Source of the DNA: Limnochorda pilosa
GTDB lineage: Bacteria > Bacillota > Limnochordia > Limnochordales > Limnochordaceae
DNA: 64,000 nt
Direction of reading: 5' to 3'
Assembly: GCF_001544015.1 (NCBI RefSeq)
Contig: NZ_AP014924.1
Coordinates: 3,658,001-3,722,000, forward strand
In this document: positions 16,518 through 25,450 of the stretch, piece by piece
How the letters are laid out: each line of letters begins with the position of its first letter
Numbering within the stretch: the stretch's first letter is position 1
The notes under the pieces: model-generated
Databases searched by the model: none
What the model was told of the DNA's origin: nothing
The model's input: only the letters and a program-made list of their open reading frames with translations
Translations under genes and position numbers: made by a program

Positions 16518-17333
16518 GTGACCGGGACGAGGCTGGAGCTGACCGACGTCCACGCCGGCTACCCCGGCCGTCCGGTGCTGCGGGGCGTGAGCCTCGCGGT
16601 GCGGGAGGGGGAGTTCCTGGGGCTGATCGGGCCCAACGGTGTCGGGAAGACCACGCTCTTGCGGGTGGCGGCGGGCCTCCTCGTCCCCGACCGAGGGCAC
16701 GCAAGGCTGGGCGGTCGTCCGGTTCAGGGCATCCCCAGGCGGGAGCTGGCCCGGCAGGTGGCGGTGGTGGGGCAGGCTGCGCCGGCCTCTTTCGGCCTGA
16801 CCGCCTGGGAGGTGGTCCTCCTGGGCCGCCTTCCCCACCTGAGACGCTTCCAGAGGGAGGGCCCCCGCGACCTCCAGGCCGCCGCGGAGGCCATGCGCCT
16901 CACGGGAACGGAGAAGCTACGCGACCGCCGGGTCGACCGGCTCTCGGGCGGCGAGGCCCAGCGGGTGCAGCTCACACGCGCCCTGGCCCAGGAACCGGAG
17001 ATCCTCCTGCTGGACGAGCCCACGGCGCACCTGGACATCGGCCACCAGGTGGAGTTCCTGGACCTGCTCCTGCGGCTCAACCGGGAGCGCCGGCTCACGA
17101 TCGTGGCCTCTCTCCACGACCTCAACCTGGCGGCCCAGTACTGCCGCCGTCTGGTCCTCCTGGAGGGGGGCCGCGTCCGGGCGGCGGGGACCCCCGAAGA
17201 GGTCCTGACCGAACCGATCCTGGCCTCCACCTACGGAACCCCCGTCCGGCTGGGGAGGCATCCCGTTCAGGGAACGCCGGCCGTTCACCTGCTCGCACGT
17301 TATCAGGCACCGAAGGAGGCGGTCTTCCCGTGA
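16518..17333 (+). CDS. btuD: Vitamin B12 ABC transporter ATP-binding protein
   Basis: ATPase of the corrinoid importer. Walker A GPNGVGKTT at about residues 37-45, signature LSGGEAQRVQLTRAL at about 142-156, Walker B ILLLDEPTAHLD at about 162-173, and the H-loop region SLHDLNLAAQ near 200. The 271-residue length fits FepC/BtuD-type ATPases. The start is GTG at 16518 behind a purine-rich GAGGG; the frame is open far upstream but that part lies in the riboswitch. The stop overlaps the btuF start (GTGA). Siderophore specificity is possible for this family, but the riboswitch and neighbours argue for B12. Confidence 0.9.
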   Translation: MTGTRLELTDVHAGYPGRPVLRGVSLAVREGEFLGLIGPNGVGKTTLLRVAAGLLVPDRGHARLGGRPVQGIPRRELARQVAVVGQAAPASFGLTAWEVVLLGRLPHLRRFQREGPRDLQAAAEAMRLTGTEKLRDRRVDRLSGGEAQRVQLTRALAQEPEILLLDEPTAHLDIGHQVEFLDLLLRLNRERRLTIVASLHDLNLAAQYCRRLVLLEGGRVRAAGTPEEVLTEPILASTYGTPVRLGRHPVQGTPAVHLLARYQAPKEAVFP

Positions 17334-18298
17334 GACACCCACGTCGAACCCGGATGGCCCAGCGCCCCCACCCTCGGGCGCTCCTTGGAATGCTCGCGAC
17401 CCTGCTCCTCGTCGCCCTCCTGCTCCCCTCCCCGGCGGTCGTGGCCGAGGACCCGAGCGCCTACCCCTTCACCTTCACCGACGACTCCGGCCGCGCCGTC
17501 ACCTTGGAGGCGCCACCTCGGCGGGTCGTCTCCCTCGGCCCCTCCAACACGGAGATCCTCTACGCCATCGGCGCGGGGGATCGCCTCGTGGGGGTGGACG
17601 TGTACAGCGACTACCCGCCCGAGGTCGAGGGCCTGCCGAAGGTGGGCCAGCTCCTGGAGCCCGACTTCGAGCGGATCGTGGCCCTCCGGCCCGACCTGGT
17701 CCTCCTGATCAACCTCTCTCAAGAGCACCAGGAGCGGCTCCGAGCGTTGGGTCTCAACGCGGCCCACATCAACGCGGCCACCCTGGCGGACGTGTACGAC
17801 CGGATCCTGCTCCTGGGGCGGGCCCTGGACCGGGAGGACGAGGCGAGGCGGGTAGTGGAGGAGATGCAGCGCCGTATCGAGGCAGTGCGGCGGCGGGTCG
17901 CCTCGGTGCCCCCGGCCGACCGCCCCAGGGTCTTCTACGAGGTCTGGCCCGACCCGCTCATGACCGCCGGGCCGGGAAGCTTCATCCACGACGTGATCGA
18001 GCTCGCGGGAGGCGAGAACGTGGCCGCCGACGCGCCCGCGCCCTGGCCCGCGTTCAGCCTGGAGAGCCTGGTGGAGCGGGCGCCCCAGGTGATCCTGACG
18101 CCCTTCGCGGAGAGCGTGCAGGCCCTGCGGGAGGACGGCCGGCCGGGCTGGTCCGGCTTCCCGGCGGTCCGGGCGGGCCGGATCCACCTGGTAGACCAGG
18201 ACGTGGTGGGCCGGCCGGGGCCGCGCGTCGCCCAGGCGGTGGAGGAGCTGGCCGCCCTCTTCTACCCCGAGCGCTTCGGCCGGGAGGAGGCGCCCTGA
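17330..18298 (+). CDS. btuF: Vitamin B12-binding protein (periplasmic/extracellular)
   Basis: Substrate-binding protein that captures corrinoids and delivers them to BtuC. The 322-residue product has a signal peptide ([19 protein letters not shown], about residues 17-35). The Fe/B12-binding fold follows: [42 protein letters not shown], and a late [11 protein letters not shown] motif. No lipobox cysteine is visible after the signal segment, unusual for a monoderm Gram-positive but consistent with a periplasm. AAGGAGG lies 10 bases before the GTG. It overlaps btuD by 4 bases and btuC by 1. Confidence 0.9.
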   Translation: MRHPRRTRMAQRPHPRALLGMLATLLLVALLLPSPAVVAEDPSAYPFTFTDDSGRAVTLEAPPRRVVSLGPSNTEILYAIGAGDRLVGVDVYSDYPPEVEGLPKVGQLLEPDFERIVALRPDLVLLINLSQEHQERLRALGLNAAHINAATLADVYDRILLLGRALDREDEARRVVEEMQRRIEAVRRRVASVPPADRPRVFYEVWPDPLMTAGPGSFIHDVIELAGGENVAADAPAPWPAFSLESLVERAPQVILTPFAESVQALREDGRPGWSGFPAVRAGRIHLVDQDVVGRPGPRVAQAVEELAALFYPERFGREEAP

Positions 18299-19404
18299 TG
18301 GACGCCGTCCCCGCGCGGATGGAGGTGGGCGCTCCGGCCCGGGTCGCCCGGCGGAGGCCGGGGACCCTCCTCATGCTCACCGCGGCCTGGGTGGCCGTCG
18401 CCTTCCTGGCGCTCTGGGTGGGCTCGGTCCGCCTTCCCCCCGCGGAGGTGGTCCACACCCTCTTGGAGCGTCTCCCCGGGGTGGGCGGGCTGCTGGAAGG
18501 ATCCAGCGTTCCGGCATCCCACCAGGTGATCCTCTGGCAGATCCGGCTTCCCCGGATCCTCCTGGCCGGAGGGGTGGGAGCCGTCCTGGCCTTCTCGGGC
18601 GCCGTCCTCCAGGGGCTCTTCCGCAACCCCATGGCGGACCCCTTCGTCCTGGGTCTCTCGGGCGGCGCCGCGGCAGGGGCGGTGGCCTCCCTGGCCATGG
18701 GCGTCGGCTTCCGCCCGGTCCTCAGCTTCCTGCCGTTCCCGGCCCTGCCCCTCTTCGCGTTTGCCGGGGGCCTCGGCTCGGTGATCCTGGTCTACTCCCT
18801 GGCCCTGGAGTGGGGACGCGCCCGCCTGGAGTCGCTCCTCCTGTCGGGCCTGGCCGTCGGAGCAGTCATGTCGGCCGTGGTCTCGCTCCTCCTCCTCTTC
18901 AGCGGGGAGGATGCCCACAAGGCGATCTTCTGGCTGATGGGCAGCCTGGGGGCGGCGAGCTGGGAGCGGATCCGGGCCGTCCTCCCCTACCTCGTCCTCG
19001 GCGGACTGGGCGTCCTGCCGTACCTCCGGGAGCTGAACGCGCTCCTCCTGGGCGAGGAGCCGGCCGCCCACCTGGGCGTGGAGGTGGAACGGGTGCGGCG
19101 CCGGCTCATCGGCGCCACCGCGCTGATGACCGCCGCGGCGGTCTCGGTCAGCGGGGTGATCGGCTTCGTGGGCCTCATCACCCCCCACGTGGTCCGGCTC
19201 CTGCTCGGCCCCGACCACCGCCGCCTGGTCCCCGCCTCCGCGCTGGCGGGAGCGATCCTGCTCACGCTCACGGACACCGTCGCCCGGACCCTGCTCGCCC
19301 CGGTGGAGATCCCCGTCGGTGCGCTGACGGCCCTGATGGGCGGGCCCTTCTTCCTCGCGCTCCTGCGCCGGCGGCGGGAGAGCTTCTTCGGGGGGAGTAC
19401 CTGA
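18298..19404 (+). CDS. btuC: Vitamin B12 ABC transporter permease (FecCD family)
   Basis: Membrane subunit of the corrinoid importer. The 368 residues contain roughly ten hydrophobic segments and FecCD signatures: [40 protein letters not shown] at about 100-120, [19 protein letters not shown] at about 285-303, and a final [23 protein letters not shown]. The start overlaps btuF (TGATG) and the stop overlaps cobO in the same way. Confidence 0.93.
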   Translation: MDAVPARMEVGAPARVARRRPGTLLMLTAAWVAVAFLALWVGSVRLPPAEVVHTLLERLPGVGGLLEGSSVPASHQVILWQIRLPRILLAGGVGAVLAFSGAVLQGLFRNPMADPFVLGLSGGAAAGAVASLAMGVGFRPVLSFLPFPALPLFAFAGGLGSVILVYSLALEWGRARLESLLLSGLAVGAVMSAVVSLLLLFSGEDAHKAIFWLMGSLGAASWERIRAVLPYLVLGGLGVLPYLRELNALLLGEEPAAHLGVEVERVRRRLIGATALMTAAAVSVSGVIGFVGLITPHVVRLLLGPDHRRLVPASALAGAILLTLTDTVARTLLAPVEIPVGALTALMGGPFFLALLRRRRESFFGGST

Positions 19405-19931
19405 TGAGGAAGGGCCTGGTGATCGTCCACACAGGAGACGGGAAGGGCAAGACCACTGCCGCCTTGGGCATCCTCCTCCGCGCCTGGGGTCGTGGTATGA
19501 AGGTGGTGATGCTCCAGTTCCTGAAGCACCGGAACGCCCGCTTCGGCGAGCTGCGGGCCGCGGAGCGGATGGGGGTGGAGGTGATCCCGTTGGGGGACGG
19601 CTTCACGTGGACCTCTCGGGATCCGGGGAAGAACCAGGCGCTGGCCAGGGCCGGCTGGGAGCGGTGCAGGGACCGGATCCTCGCGCCTGAGGGCGCCCAC
19701 GACGTCATCATCCTCGACGAGCTGACCTACCCGCTGATCTACGGGTGGCTGGAGCTGGACGAGGTCCTGGAGACGCTCCGCCGCCGGCCGCCCATGCGCC
19801 ACGTGATCATCACCGGCCGCCAGGCCCCCCAGCCCCTGCTGGACTTCGCCGACCTGGTGACCGAGATGCGGCTGGTGAAGCATCCCTACTCCGAGCAGGG
19901 GATCCGGGCTCAGCCGGGGATCGAGTTCTGA
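19404..19931 (+). CDS. cobO: Corrinoid adenosyltransferase (CobO/BtuR type)
   Basis: Transfers the adenosyl group of ATP to cob(I)alamin or cob(I)yrinate diamide. The P-loop [12 protein letters not shown] is at about residues 11-22 and the Walker B-like [11 protein letters not shown] at about 101-111; [15 protein letters not shown] is typical of the family. The ATG overlaps the btuC stop by one base. The 175-residue length is normal. Confidence 0.94.
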   Translation: MRKGLVIVHTGDGKGKTTAALGILLRAWGRGMKVVMLQFLKHRNARFGELRAAERMGVEVIPLGDGFTWTSRDPGKNQALARAGWERCRDRILAPEGAHDVIILDELTYPLIYGWLELDEVLETLRRRPPMRHVIITGRQAPQPLLDFADLVTEMRLVKHPYSEQGIRAQPGIEF

Positions 19932-19953
19932 TGAAGCCTCAGGAGGACCGGCG

Positions 19954-21480
19954 ATGACCGCTCGTCTGGTGGTGGCCGGTACCCACAGTGGGGTGGGCAA
20001 GACGACGGTGGCCGTGGGGCTCATGGCCGCCCTCGCCCGGCGCGGCCTGGCGGTTCAGGGCTTCAAGGTGGGCCCGGACTTCATCGACCCCAGCTACCAC
20101 CGCGCCGCGACGGGTCGCCCCGTCTGGAACCTCGACACCTGGATGGCCGGTGAGGCGGGCGTACGCCGCGCCTTCGACCGCGCGACCTTTGGGGCGAGCG
20201 TGGCGGTCGTCGAGGGCGTCATGGGCCTTTACGACGGGGCCGGCCCCACGGACGACAGGGGCAGCACCGCCGCCGTCGCCAGACTCCTCGACGCCCCCGT
20301 GCTCCTGGTCCTGGACGGCTCCGCCTTGGCCCGGAGCGCCGCCGCGGTGGTACGGGGCTTCCAGACCTTCGCGCCCGGAGGACACCCGGGCCTCCATCTC
20401 GCCGGCGTGGTGGCCAACCGGGTGGCGGGCGCCGGGCACCTCCGGCTGCTGCGGGAGGCGATCGAGGCGTACACGGGCGTGCCCCTCCTGGGCGGGCTGG
20501 CCAGGGAGGAGGCCCTCCGTCTGCCCGAGCGACACCTGGGGCTGGTCCCGGCGCCCGAGCGGCCGGCGACGGGGACCTTCCTGGAGCTGCTCGCCGGCCG
20601 CGTGGAGGCGGGACTCGACGTGGACCGGATCCTGGCCCTGGCCCGCTCGGCTCCGCCTCTATGTCCGTGGGACGAGCCCGTTGAGGAAAGGCTCTGTCGC
20701 GAGGAGCCCCCACGGGGGGTACCGCGCCGGCCTTCCCATCCAACGGGGCCGGCCCCGCAGCCGCAGGTGCGGATCGCCCTCGCCCGGGATGAAGCCTTCA
20801 GCTTTTACTACGAGGAGAACCTCGATCGGCTCCAGGAGGCCGGTGCCGAGCTGCTCCCCTTCAGCCCCATGCGGGACGACGCCCTGCCCGGTGGCTGCGG
20901 CGCCGTCTACCTCGGGGGCGGATACCCTGAGCTGTTCGCCCGGGAGCTGGCCGGGAACAGGTCGATGAGGGCCTCCCTCCAGCATGCCGCCTCCCGCGGC
21001 ATGCCGATCCTTGCCGAATGCGGAGGGCTCCTCTACCTCTGCCGCGAGCTGGTCGACTTCCAGGGGCGGCGCTACCCTATGGTCGGCCTCGTGCGGGGAA
21101 CCGCCCGCATGCAGGAGCGGCTTGCGGCCCTGGGCTACGTGGAGGTGGAGGGGACCGGCTCCTCCTTCCTCCTGGAACCGGGTGAGGTCGCGCGCGGGCA
21201 CGTCTTCCACCACTCGGTCTTCGAACCCGAGGGGACCCTCCTCCCTCCCTACCGGATCCGCAACCGCCGCGATCCGGGCGCGGCGGGACACGCCGTCGGG
21301 AACCTGCTTGCGAGCTACGTCCACCTCCACTTCGCCTCCAACCCCCGCCTCGCGCCCCGCCTGGTGGAGGCGGCTCGGCGCTTCCTGGCCGGGTCCCAGG
21401 CCAGGGCACCTGCGGGGCGGTACCGCCGGGAGACCGACGGAGGGAAGAGGACCTCCTGGGGAGGTGCTTCGGGTGCCTGA
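19954..21480 (+). CDS. cbiA: Cobyrinic acid a,c-diamide synthase
   Basis: ATP- and glutamine-dependent amidation of cobyrinate. The N-terminal P-loop GTHSGVGKTTVAVGL and KVGPDFIDPSYH motif belong to the amidoligase half. The C-terminal half is the glutamine amidotransferase domain with GGGYPELF, the nucleophile cysteine in LAECGGLLYL (about residue 353) and GHVFHHS. AGGAGG precedes the ATG. A proline/arginine-rich linker lies between the halves, and the last 20 residues are a low-complexity tail overlapping cobU. Length 508 residues. Confidence 0.95.
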   Translation: MTARLVVAGTHSGVGKTTVAVGLMAALARRGLAVQGFKVGPDFIDPSYHRAATGRPVWNLDTWMAGEAGVRRAFDRATFGASVAVVEGVMGLYDGAGPTDDRGSTAAVARLLDAPVLLVLDGSALARSAAAVVRGFQTFAPGGHPGLHLAGVVANRVAGAGHLRLLREAIEAYTGVPLLGGLAREEALRLPERHLGLVPAPERPATGTFLELLAGRVEAGLDVDRILALARSAPPLCPWDEPVEERLCREEPPRGVPRRPSHPTGPAPQPQVRIALARDEAFSFYYEENLDRLQEAGAELLPFSPMRDDALPGGCGAVYLGGGYPELFARELAGNRSMRASLQHAASRGMPILAECGGLLYLCRELVDFQGRRYPMVGLVRGTARMQERLAALGYVEVEGTGSSFLLEPGEVARGHVFHHSVFEPEGTLLPPYRIRNRRDPGAAGHAVGNLLASYVHLHFASNPRLAPRLVEAARRFLAGSQARAPAGRYRRETDGGKRTSWGGASGA

Positions 21481-22114
21481 GCTGATCCTCGTCACCGGCG
21501 GCGCCCGGAGCGGCAAGAGCCGGTGGGCCGAGCGCCTCGCCGGAGCGCGGGGTGGGCCTGTGACCTTCGTGGCGACGGCCCGGGTGGAGGACGCCGAGAT
21601 GGCCGAACGGGTCCGGCGCCACCGGGCCCGGCGCCCGCCCGAGTGGAGGACGGTCGAGGCACCCCTGGGGCTGGCACGGGTCCTGCGGGACCTGGCGGCG
21701 GAGGACAGCCGATCCGCCGGGGCCGGAGACGTGGCCCGTGCCAGCCGGAAAGCGGCCCCCGTCATCGTCGACTGCCTCACCCTCCTCCTCAGCAACCTGC
21801 TCCTGGAGGCGAGCCGGGGCCGGGAGGGCGGGGAGGAGGGGCCGCCGGATCCTGGGGTGGAGGAGGCGGTGCTGGGCGAGGTCCGGGCCGCCCTCGAGGC
21901 GGCCGAGGCCCTGGTCGGCCCCGTCATCTTCGTGACCAACGAGGTGGGCGGCGGCATCGTCCCCCTCTCCCCCGTGGCGCGCCGCTTCCGGGACCTGGCG
22001 GGCCTGGCCAACCAGGAGGCGGCCGCCCGGGCGGGCCGGGTCTACTGGATGATCTCGGGCATCCCGGTCCGGGTGAAGGGGTCCCCGTTCCCAGGAGAGG
22101 AGAACCTCCGGTGA
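21473..22114 (+). CDS. cobU: Adenosylcobinamide kinase / guanylyltransferase
   Basis: Phosphorylates adenosylcobinamide and attaches GMP in nucleotide-loop assembly. The P-loop GGARSGKSRWAE is near the N-terminus, followed by VTFVATARVEDAEMAERVRRHRARRP with the guanylylation histidine in HRARRP, VDCLTLLLSNLL, and VTNEVGGGIVP. I chose GTG at 21473 (GGGGAGG eight bases upstream), overlapping the cbiA end. The product is 213 residues, with a short insert (about residues 75-90) relative to typical CobU. Confidence 0.92.
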   Translation: MPELILVTGGARSGKSRWAERLAGARGGPVTFVATARVEDAEMAERVRRHRARRPPEWRTVEAPLGLARVLRDLAAEDSRSAGAGDVARASRKAAPVIVDCLTLLLSNLLLEASRGREGGEEGPPDPGVEEAVLGEVRAALEAAEALVGPVIFVTNEVGGGIVPLSPVARRFRDLAGLANQEAAARAGRVYWMISGIPVRVKGSPFPGEENLR

Positions 22115-23109
22115 TCGAGCCCGGGATCCTGCCCATCGCCTACCTCCTGGACCGCCTGGTGGGGGATCCGGCGTGGCTGCCGCATCCTGTCCGCATGGTC
22201 GGTAGGACGGTGCCCCCGCTCGAGCACGCCCTCCGCCGCCTCTTCCAGGGGCCCACCGCCGAGCGCCTCGCGGGTTTCCTCCTCCTGGCCGTGCTGGCTG
22301 GGGCGACCTGGGCGCTCGCCTGGCTCCTCCTCACCCTGACGGCCTGGGCTTCCCCCTGGGCCGCCCGGTTCCTGGAAGCCTGGCTGGTGGCGGCGACACT
22401 CGCACCCCGGGGGCTGGCGGCCGAGGCCCGGGCGGTTCATCGGGAGCTCGCGGCCGGGCGGCTCGAAGGCGCCCGCCGCCGGGTGGCAGGCCTCGTCGGC
22501 CGGGAGACTTCCGACCTCCCCGAGGCGGAGGTGGTGCGGGCCGCGGTGGAGAGCGTGGGGGAGAACCTGGTGGACGCCGTCACCGCGCCCCTCCTCTACG
22601 CCGCCCTGGGGGGCGCTCCCCTGGCCCTGGCCTACCGGACCGTCAACACCCTCGACGCCCTGGTGGGCCACCCGAGCGCGCGCTACCGCTTCTTCGGATG
22701 GGCCTCCGCCCGGGCCGACGACCTCCTGAACTACCTCCCGGCCCGGCTCACGGTTCCCATGGTCGGCCTGACCGCCGCCCTTCTGGGCCTCGATGGCCCC
22801 GGGGCCTGGCGGGCAGCCGTGCGGGACGGGCGCCGTCACCCCAGCCCCAACGCCGGCCTGGCCGAGGCCGCCTTTGCCGGTGCGCTGGGGGTCCGCCTGG
22901 GAGGCTGGAACCGCTACGAGGGGGTGCCCCACTTCCGGCCGTACCTGGGCGACCTCATCCGCCCGCTGGAGAGAGCGCGGATCCAGGAGGCGATCCGCCT
23001 CATGGAGGGATCGGGTCTCCTGGTGCTCGTGCTCCTCCTGCTCGTCCTCTCCCTTTTCTCGCCTTCCCTGAGCGCGCCCATCGCGGCGGGATGGGGTGGG
23101 CAGCCGTGA
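22111..23109 (+). CDS. cbiB: Adenosylcobinamide-phosphate synthase (CbiB/CobD family)
   Basis: Integral membrane enzyme that joins the aminopropanol arm (or its phosphate) to adenosylcobyric acid. Signatures: AYLLDRLVGDPAWLPHPVRMVG at the N-terminus, VESVGENLVDAVTAPLLYA near residue 150, YRTVNTLDALVGH, GWASARADDLLNYLPARLT, and a terminal hydrophobic segment. The GTG start overlaps the cobU stop by 4 bases. 332 residues. Named cobD in Pseudomonas and cbiB in Salmonella; I use cbiB to avoid confusion with the decarboxylase below. Confidence 0.94.
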   Translation: MIEPGILPIAYLLDRLVGDPAWLPHPVRMVGRTVPPLEHALRRLFQGPTAERLAGFLLLAVLAGATWALAWLLLTLTAWASPWAARFLEAWLVAATLAPRGLAAEARAVHRELAAGRLEGARRRVAGLVGRETSDLPEAEVVRAAVESVGENLVDAVTAPLLYAALGGAPLALAYRTVNTLDALVGHPSARYRFFGWASARADDLLNYLPARLTVPMVGLTAALLGLDGPGAWRAAVRDGRRHPSPNAGLAEAAFAGALGVRLGGWNRYEGVPHFRPYLGDLIRPLERARIQEAIRLMEGSGLLVLVLLLLVLSLFSPSLSAPIAAGWGGQP

Positions 23110-23924
23110 GGCGGTCAGCGGCAGGGCGTCCGGGCAAGGAGCGCGGGAAGGCAGGCATTCCCGCCCTCCTCCTGCCTCTGGTGGCCGTCCACTTCCTCAC
23201 CCGGCTTCCCGTGCGCCTCCCGGGCGTGCCAAGCCCTGAGGCGCTGGCGGCCTCGCTTCGGTACTACCCGTTGGTCGGCCTCGCCCTGGGCGCGGCCGCA
23301 GGGGCGATGGGGGCCACCCTCGGCCGCCTCGGCCTCGATGCGCCCGCGCCTGCGGCCGTGAGCCTCGCGGCCCTCGTCCTCCTCACGGGCAACCTCCACC
23401 TGGACGGCCTCATGGACACGGCCGACGGCCTGGGTGGTGCCCGGGAGCGGGAGAGGGCCCTGGAGATCATGAGGGACAGCCGGGTCGGGGCTCACGGCGT
23501 CTCCGCCGGCATCCTCGCGTTGCTCCTCCACCTCGCGCTGCTGGCGGGGCTCTCCGGGGCGGGACTGGTGCGGGACCTCGCGCTCGCCTGCGGGTGGGGG
23601 CGGTGGGCCCTCGTTTACGGAGCCTGCCGTTACCCCCACGCCCGGGCCGGAGGAGGCCTCGCCAGCCCCTTCATGGAGCACGCGGGTTTTCCGGAGCAGG
23701 CCTGGGCCCTGGGGAGCCTCCTGCTGCTCGGCCCGGCCGTCGCAGGGGGCGCGTCGGCGCTCTCCCTCTGGGCCGGCGCCGCCCTGGCCGGCCTCGCGGT
23801 GCCCGCGGCGGGGGCGGCCTGGCTTGCCCGGCGGCTCGGAGGCCTGACCGGCGACACCCTGGGCGCGCTCTCGGAGACGACGACGGTGGCCGTCCTCCTC
23901 GCGCTCCGGCTGGGGGGAGGCTGA
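23106..23924 (+). CDS. cobS: Adenosylcobinamide-GDP ribazoletransferase (cobalamin synthase)
   Basis: Membrane enzyme that joins GDP-cobinamide with alpha-ribazole. The metal-binding signature GNLHLDGLMDTADGLGG is at about residues 98-114, followed by RDSRVGAHGV. Multiple hydrophobic segments cover the rest. GTG at 23106 overlaps the cbiB stop by 4 bases, matching the pattern in this operon; ATG at 23091 is an alternative. The product is 272 residues. Confidence 0.93.
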   Translation: MRRSAAGRPGKERGKAGIPALLLPLVAVHFLTRLPVRLPGVPSPEALAASLRYYPLVGLALGAAAGAMGATLGRLGLDAPAPAAVSLAALVLLTGNLHLDGLMDTADGLGGARERERALEIMRDSRVGAHGVSAGILALLLHLALLAGLSGAGLVRDLALACGWGRWALVYGACRYPHARAGGGLASPFMEHAGFPEQAWALGSLLLLGPAVAGGASALSLWAGAALAGLAVPAAGAAWLARRLGGLTGDTLGALSETTTVAVLLALRLGGG

Positions 23925-23927
23925 GCG

Positions 23928-24422
23928 ATGGAGGTCCGATGGGCGGCGGCGAGCGCCCCCGGCACGTGCGGCGAGCTGGTCCAGGGGACCCTCCGAGGGG
24001 AGCCGTTCCTGGTCAGCTGCCCCATCTCCTGGCGGGCGTGCGCCCGGGTCGTCCTCCGGCGCGAGCGCGGCCTCTGCGTCTCAGGCCCCCGGGGTCGCTG
24101 GAAGAGCCTCCGGGCCGTCCGGGCGGCGCTCCGCCTGCTGGGTGTCGAAGACGTCCGGGCCGAGCTCTCCCTCTCCTCCCCCCTCCCGGTGGGGAAGGGG
24201 ATGGGGAGCAGCACCGCCGAGGTCCTGGCGGCCGCCGCGGCGACGGCGGCGGGTGGCGAAGGCGGAGCCGGCCGCCGTCTATCTGGGAAGGGGGCACGTT
24301 CAAGGTGGAGGGGTGCACGTCCTTCGGGCCGGAGCCGCCGGCTCCGTTTCCCGTCCACGGCGGGGATCGCCTCGAGGCCTCCCGCCGGTACGGCCGGCCC
24401 GGTGATCGCTTCGTCGACCTGA
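23928..24422 (+). pseudogene. Truncated L-threonine kinase (PduX-like, GHMP family)
   Basis: The first about 110 residues are a normal GHMP-kinase N-terminus. APGTCGELVQGTLRGEPFLVSCPIS matches PduX-type threonine kinases, and the ATP-loop PVGKGMGSSTAEVLAAA is at about residues 87-103. Full-length homologues are near 300 residues. Here the recognisable part stops around 24260 and the frame continues as arginine/glycine-rich sequence into the decarboxylase gene, overlapping it by 118 bases. The C-terminal two thirds, including the second half of the active site, are missing. Either a deletion removed them or this is a relic. Threonine phosphate for the nucleotide loop would then need another source. 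Confidence 0.7.
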
Positions 24423-25450
24423 GCGTCAACGTGAGCTTCACCGGCCCGCCACGGGCGGTGCGGGAGGCCCTGCGGGCCGCCGCGGAAGAGGTCGAGCGCT
24501 ACCCCGAGCCCCGCGCCGCCCGCCTGCGGGCCCGCCTGGCCCTCCGGGAGGGAGTTCCTGAGGGATCGGCGATGGTGGGGAACGGGGCGAGCGAGCTGAT
24601 CTACCTCCTGGCCTCCGCCCTGGCCGCCGGGGCCCGGGGGCGCCGCTTCCTGGTCCCGTCGCCCACCTTCGGCGAGTACCGGCGCGCCCTGGAGGGCCAC
24701 GGGATCGCAGTGAGGGAGGTCCCCCTCCCCTGGGAGTCCTTCGCCCTCCCCGTGGAGGTGGTCGAGCAGGAATTGCAGGAGGCGGCCGGTCTCTTCCTCT
24801 GCAACCCGAACAACCCCACGGGCCGGCTGGAGCCCAGGGAGGTGCTGCTTCCGCTGGCCCGGGCGGCCGCGGCCCGAGGCGCCTGGCTGGTCGTCGACGA
24901 GTCGTTCCTCCCCTTCGCGCCCCAGGGGGAGGAGGACTCGCTGGTGCCCGAGGTCGCCCGCCTCCCCAACCTGGTGGTGCTCCGCTCGCTGACCAAGCTC
25001 CATGCCATCCCCGGCGCCCGCCTGGGGGTCGCCTTCGGCCCGCCGGAACTGGTGGCGGCCATGGAGGCGCGCCGGGACCCGTGGAGCGTCAACGCCTTCG
25101 CCCAGGCGGCGGGCCACGCCCTGCTCGACGCCGCTGCCGACCTGGGACGTCTCCGCCGGGACGTCGCCCGGGCCCGGGAGGCGCTGGTTCGGGAGATGGA
25201 AGGGGTCCGGGGTCTACTCCCGCGCGCCTCGTCGGCCAACTTCCTGCTGGTGGAGGTGACAGCCCCCGGCTGGCGAGCCCCCGCGGTGGTGGATGCCCTG
25301 GGGCGGCGGGGCATCCTCGTCCGGGACTGCCGCTCCTTCGGCCCCATCGGGGAGCGCTTCTTCCGCACGGCGGTGTCGGGCCGCCCCGCCCGGGATGCCC
25401 TCACCGCCGCGCTCGGGGACCTCCTGGGCAGGGAGGCGCTCCACTCATGA
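24305..25450 (+). CDS. cobC: Threonine-phosphate decarboxylase (CobD/CobC, class I/II aminotransferase fold)
   Basis: PLP enzyme that makes (R)-1-amino-2-propanol phosphate for the cobalamin nucleotide loop. The N-terminal HGGDRLEASRRYG and LSVNVSFTGPP motifs are typical. CNPNNPTGRLEP, the aspartate in VVDESFLPF, and the PLP lysine in LRSLTKLHAIPGARLGV are all present. I chose GTG at 24305 with GGAAGGGGG upstream; the frame is open far upstream. The product is 381 residues. It begins inside the truncated kinase frame and its stop overlaps the next gene (ATGA). Confidence 0.9.
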   Translation: MEGCTSFGPEPPAPFPVHGGDRLEASRRYGRPGDRFVDLSVNVSFTGPPRAVREALRAAAEEVERYPEPRAARLRARLALREGVPEGSAMVGNGASELIYLLASALAAGARGRRFLVPSPTFGEYRRALEGHGIAVREVPLPWESFALPVEVVEQELQEAAGLFLCNPNNPTGRLEPREVLLPLARAAAARGAWLVVDESFLPFAPQGEEDSLVPEVARLPNLVVLRSLTKLHAIPGARLGVAFGPPELVAAMEARRDPWSVNAFAQAAGHALLDAAADLGRLRRDVARAREALVREMEGVRGLLPRASSANFLLVEVTAPGWRAPAVVDALGRRGILVRDCRSFGPIGERFFRTAVSGRPARDALTAALGDLLGREALHS

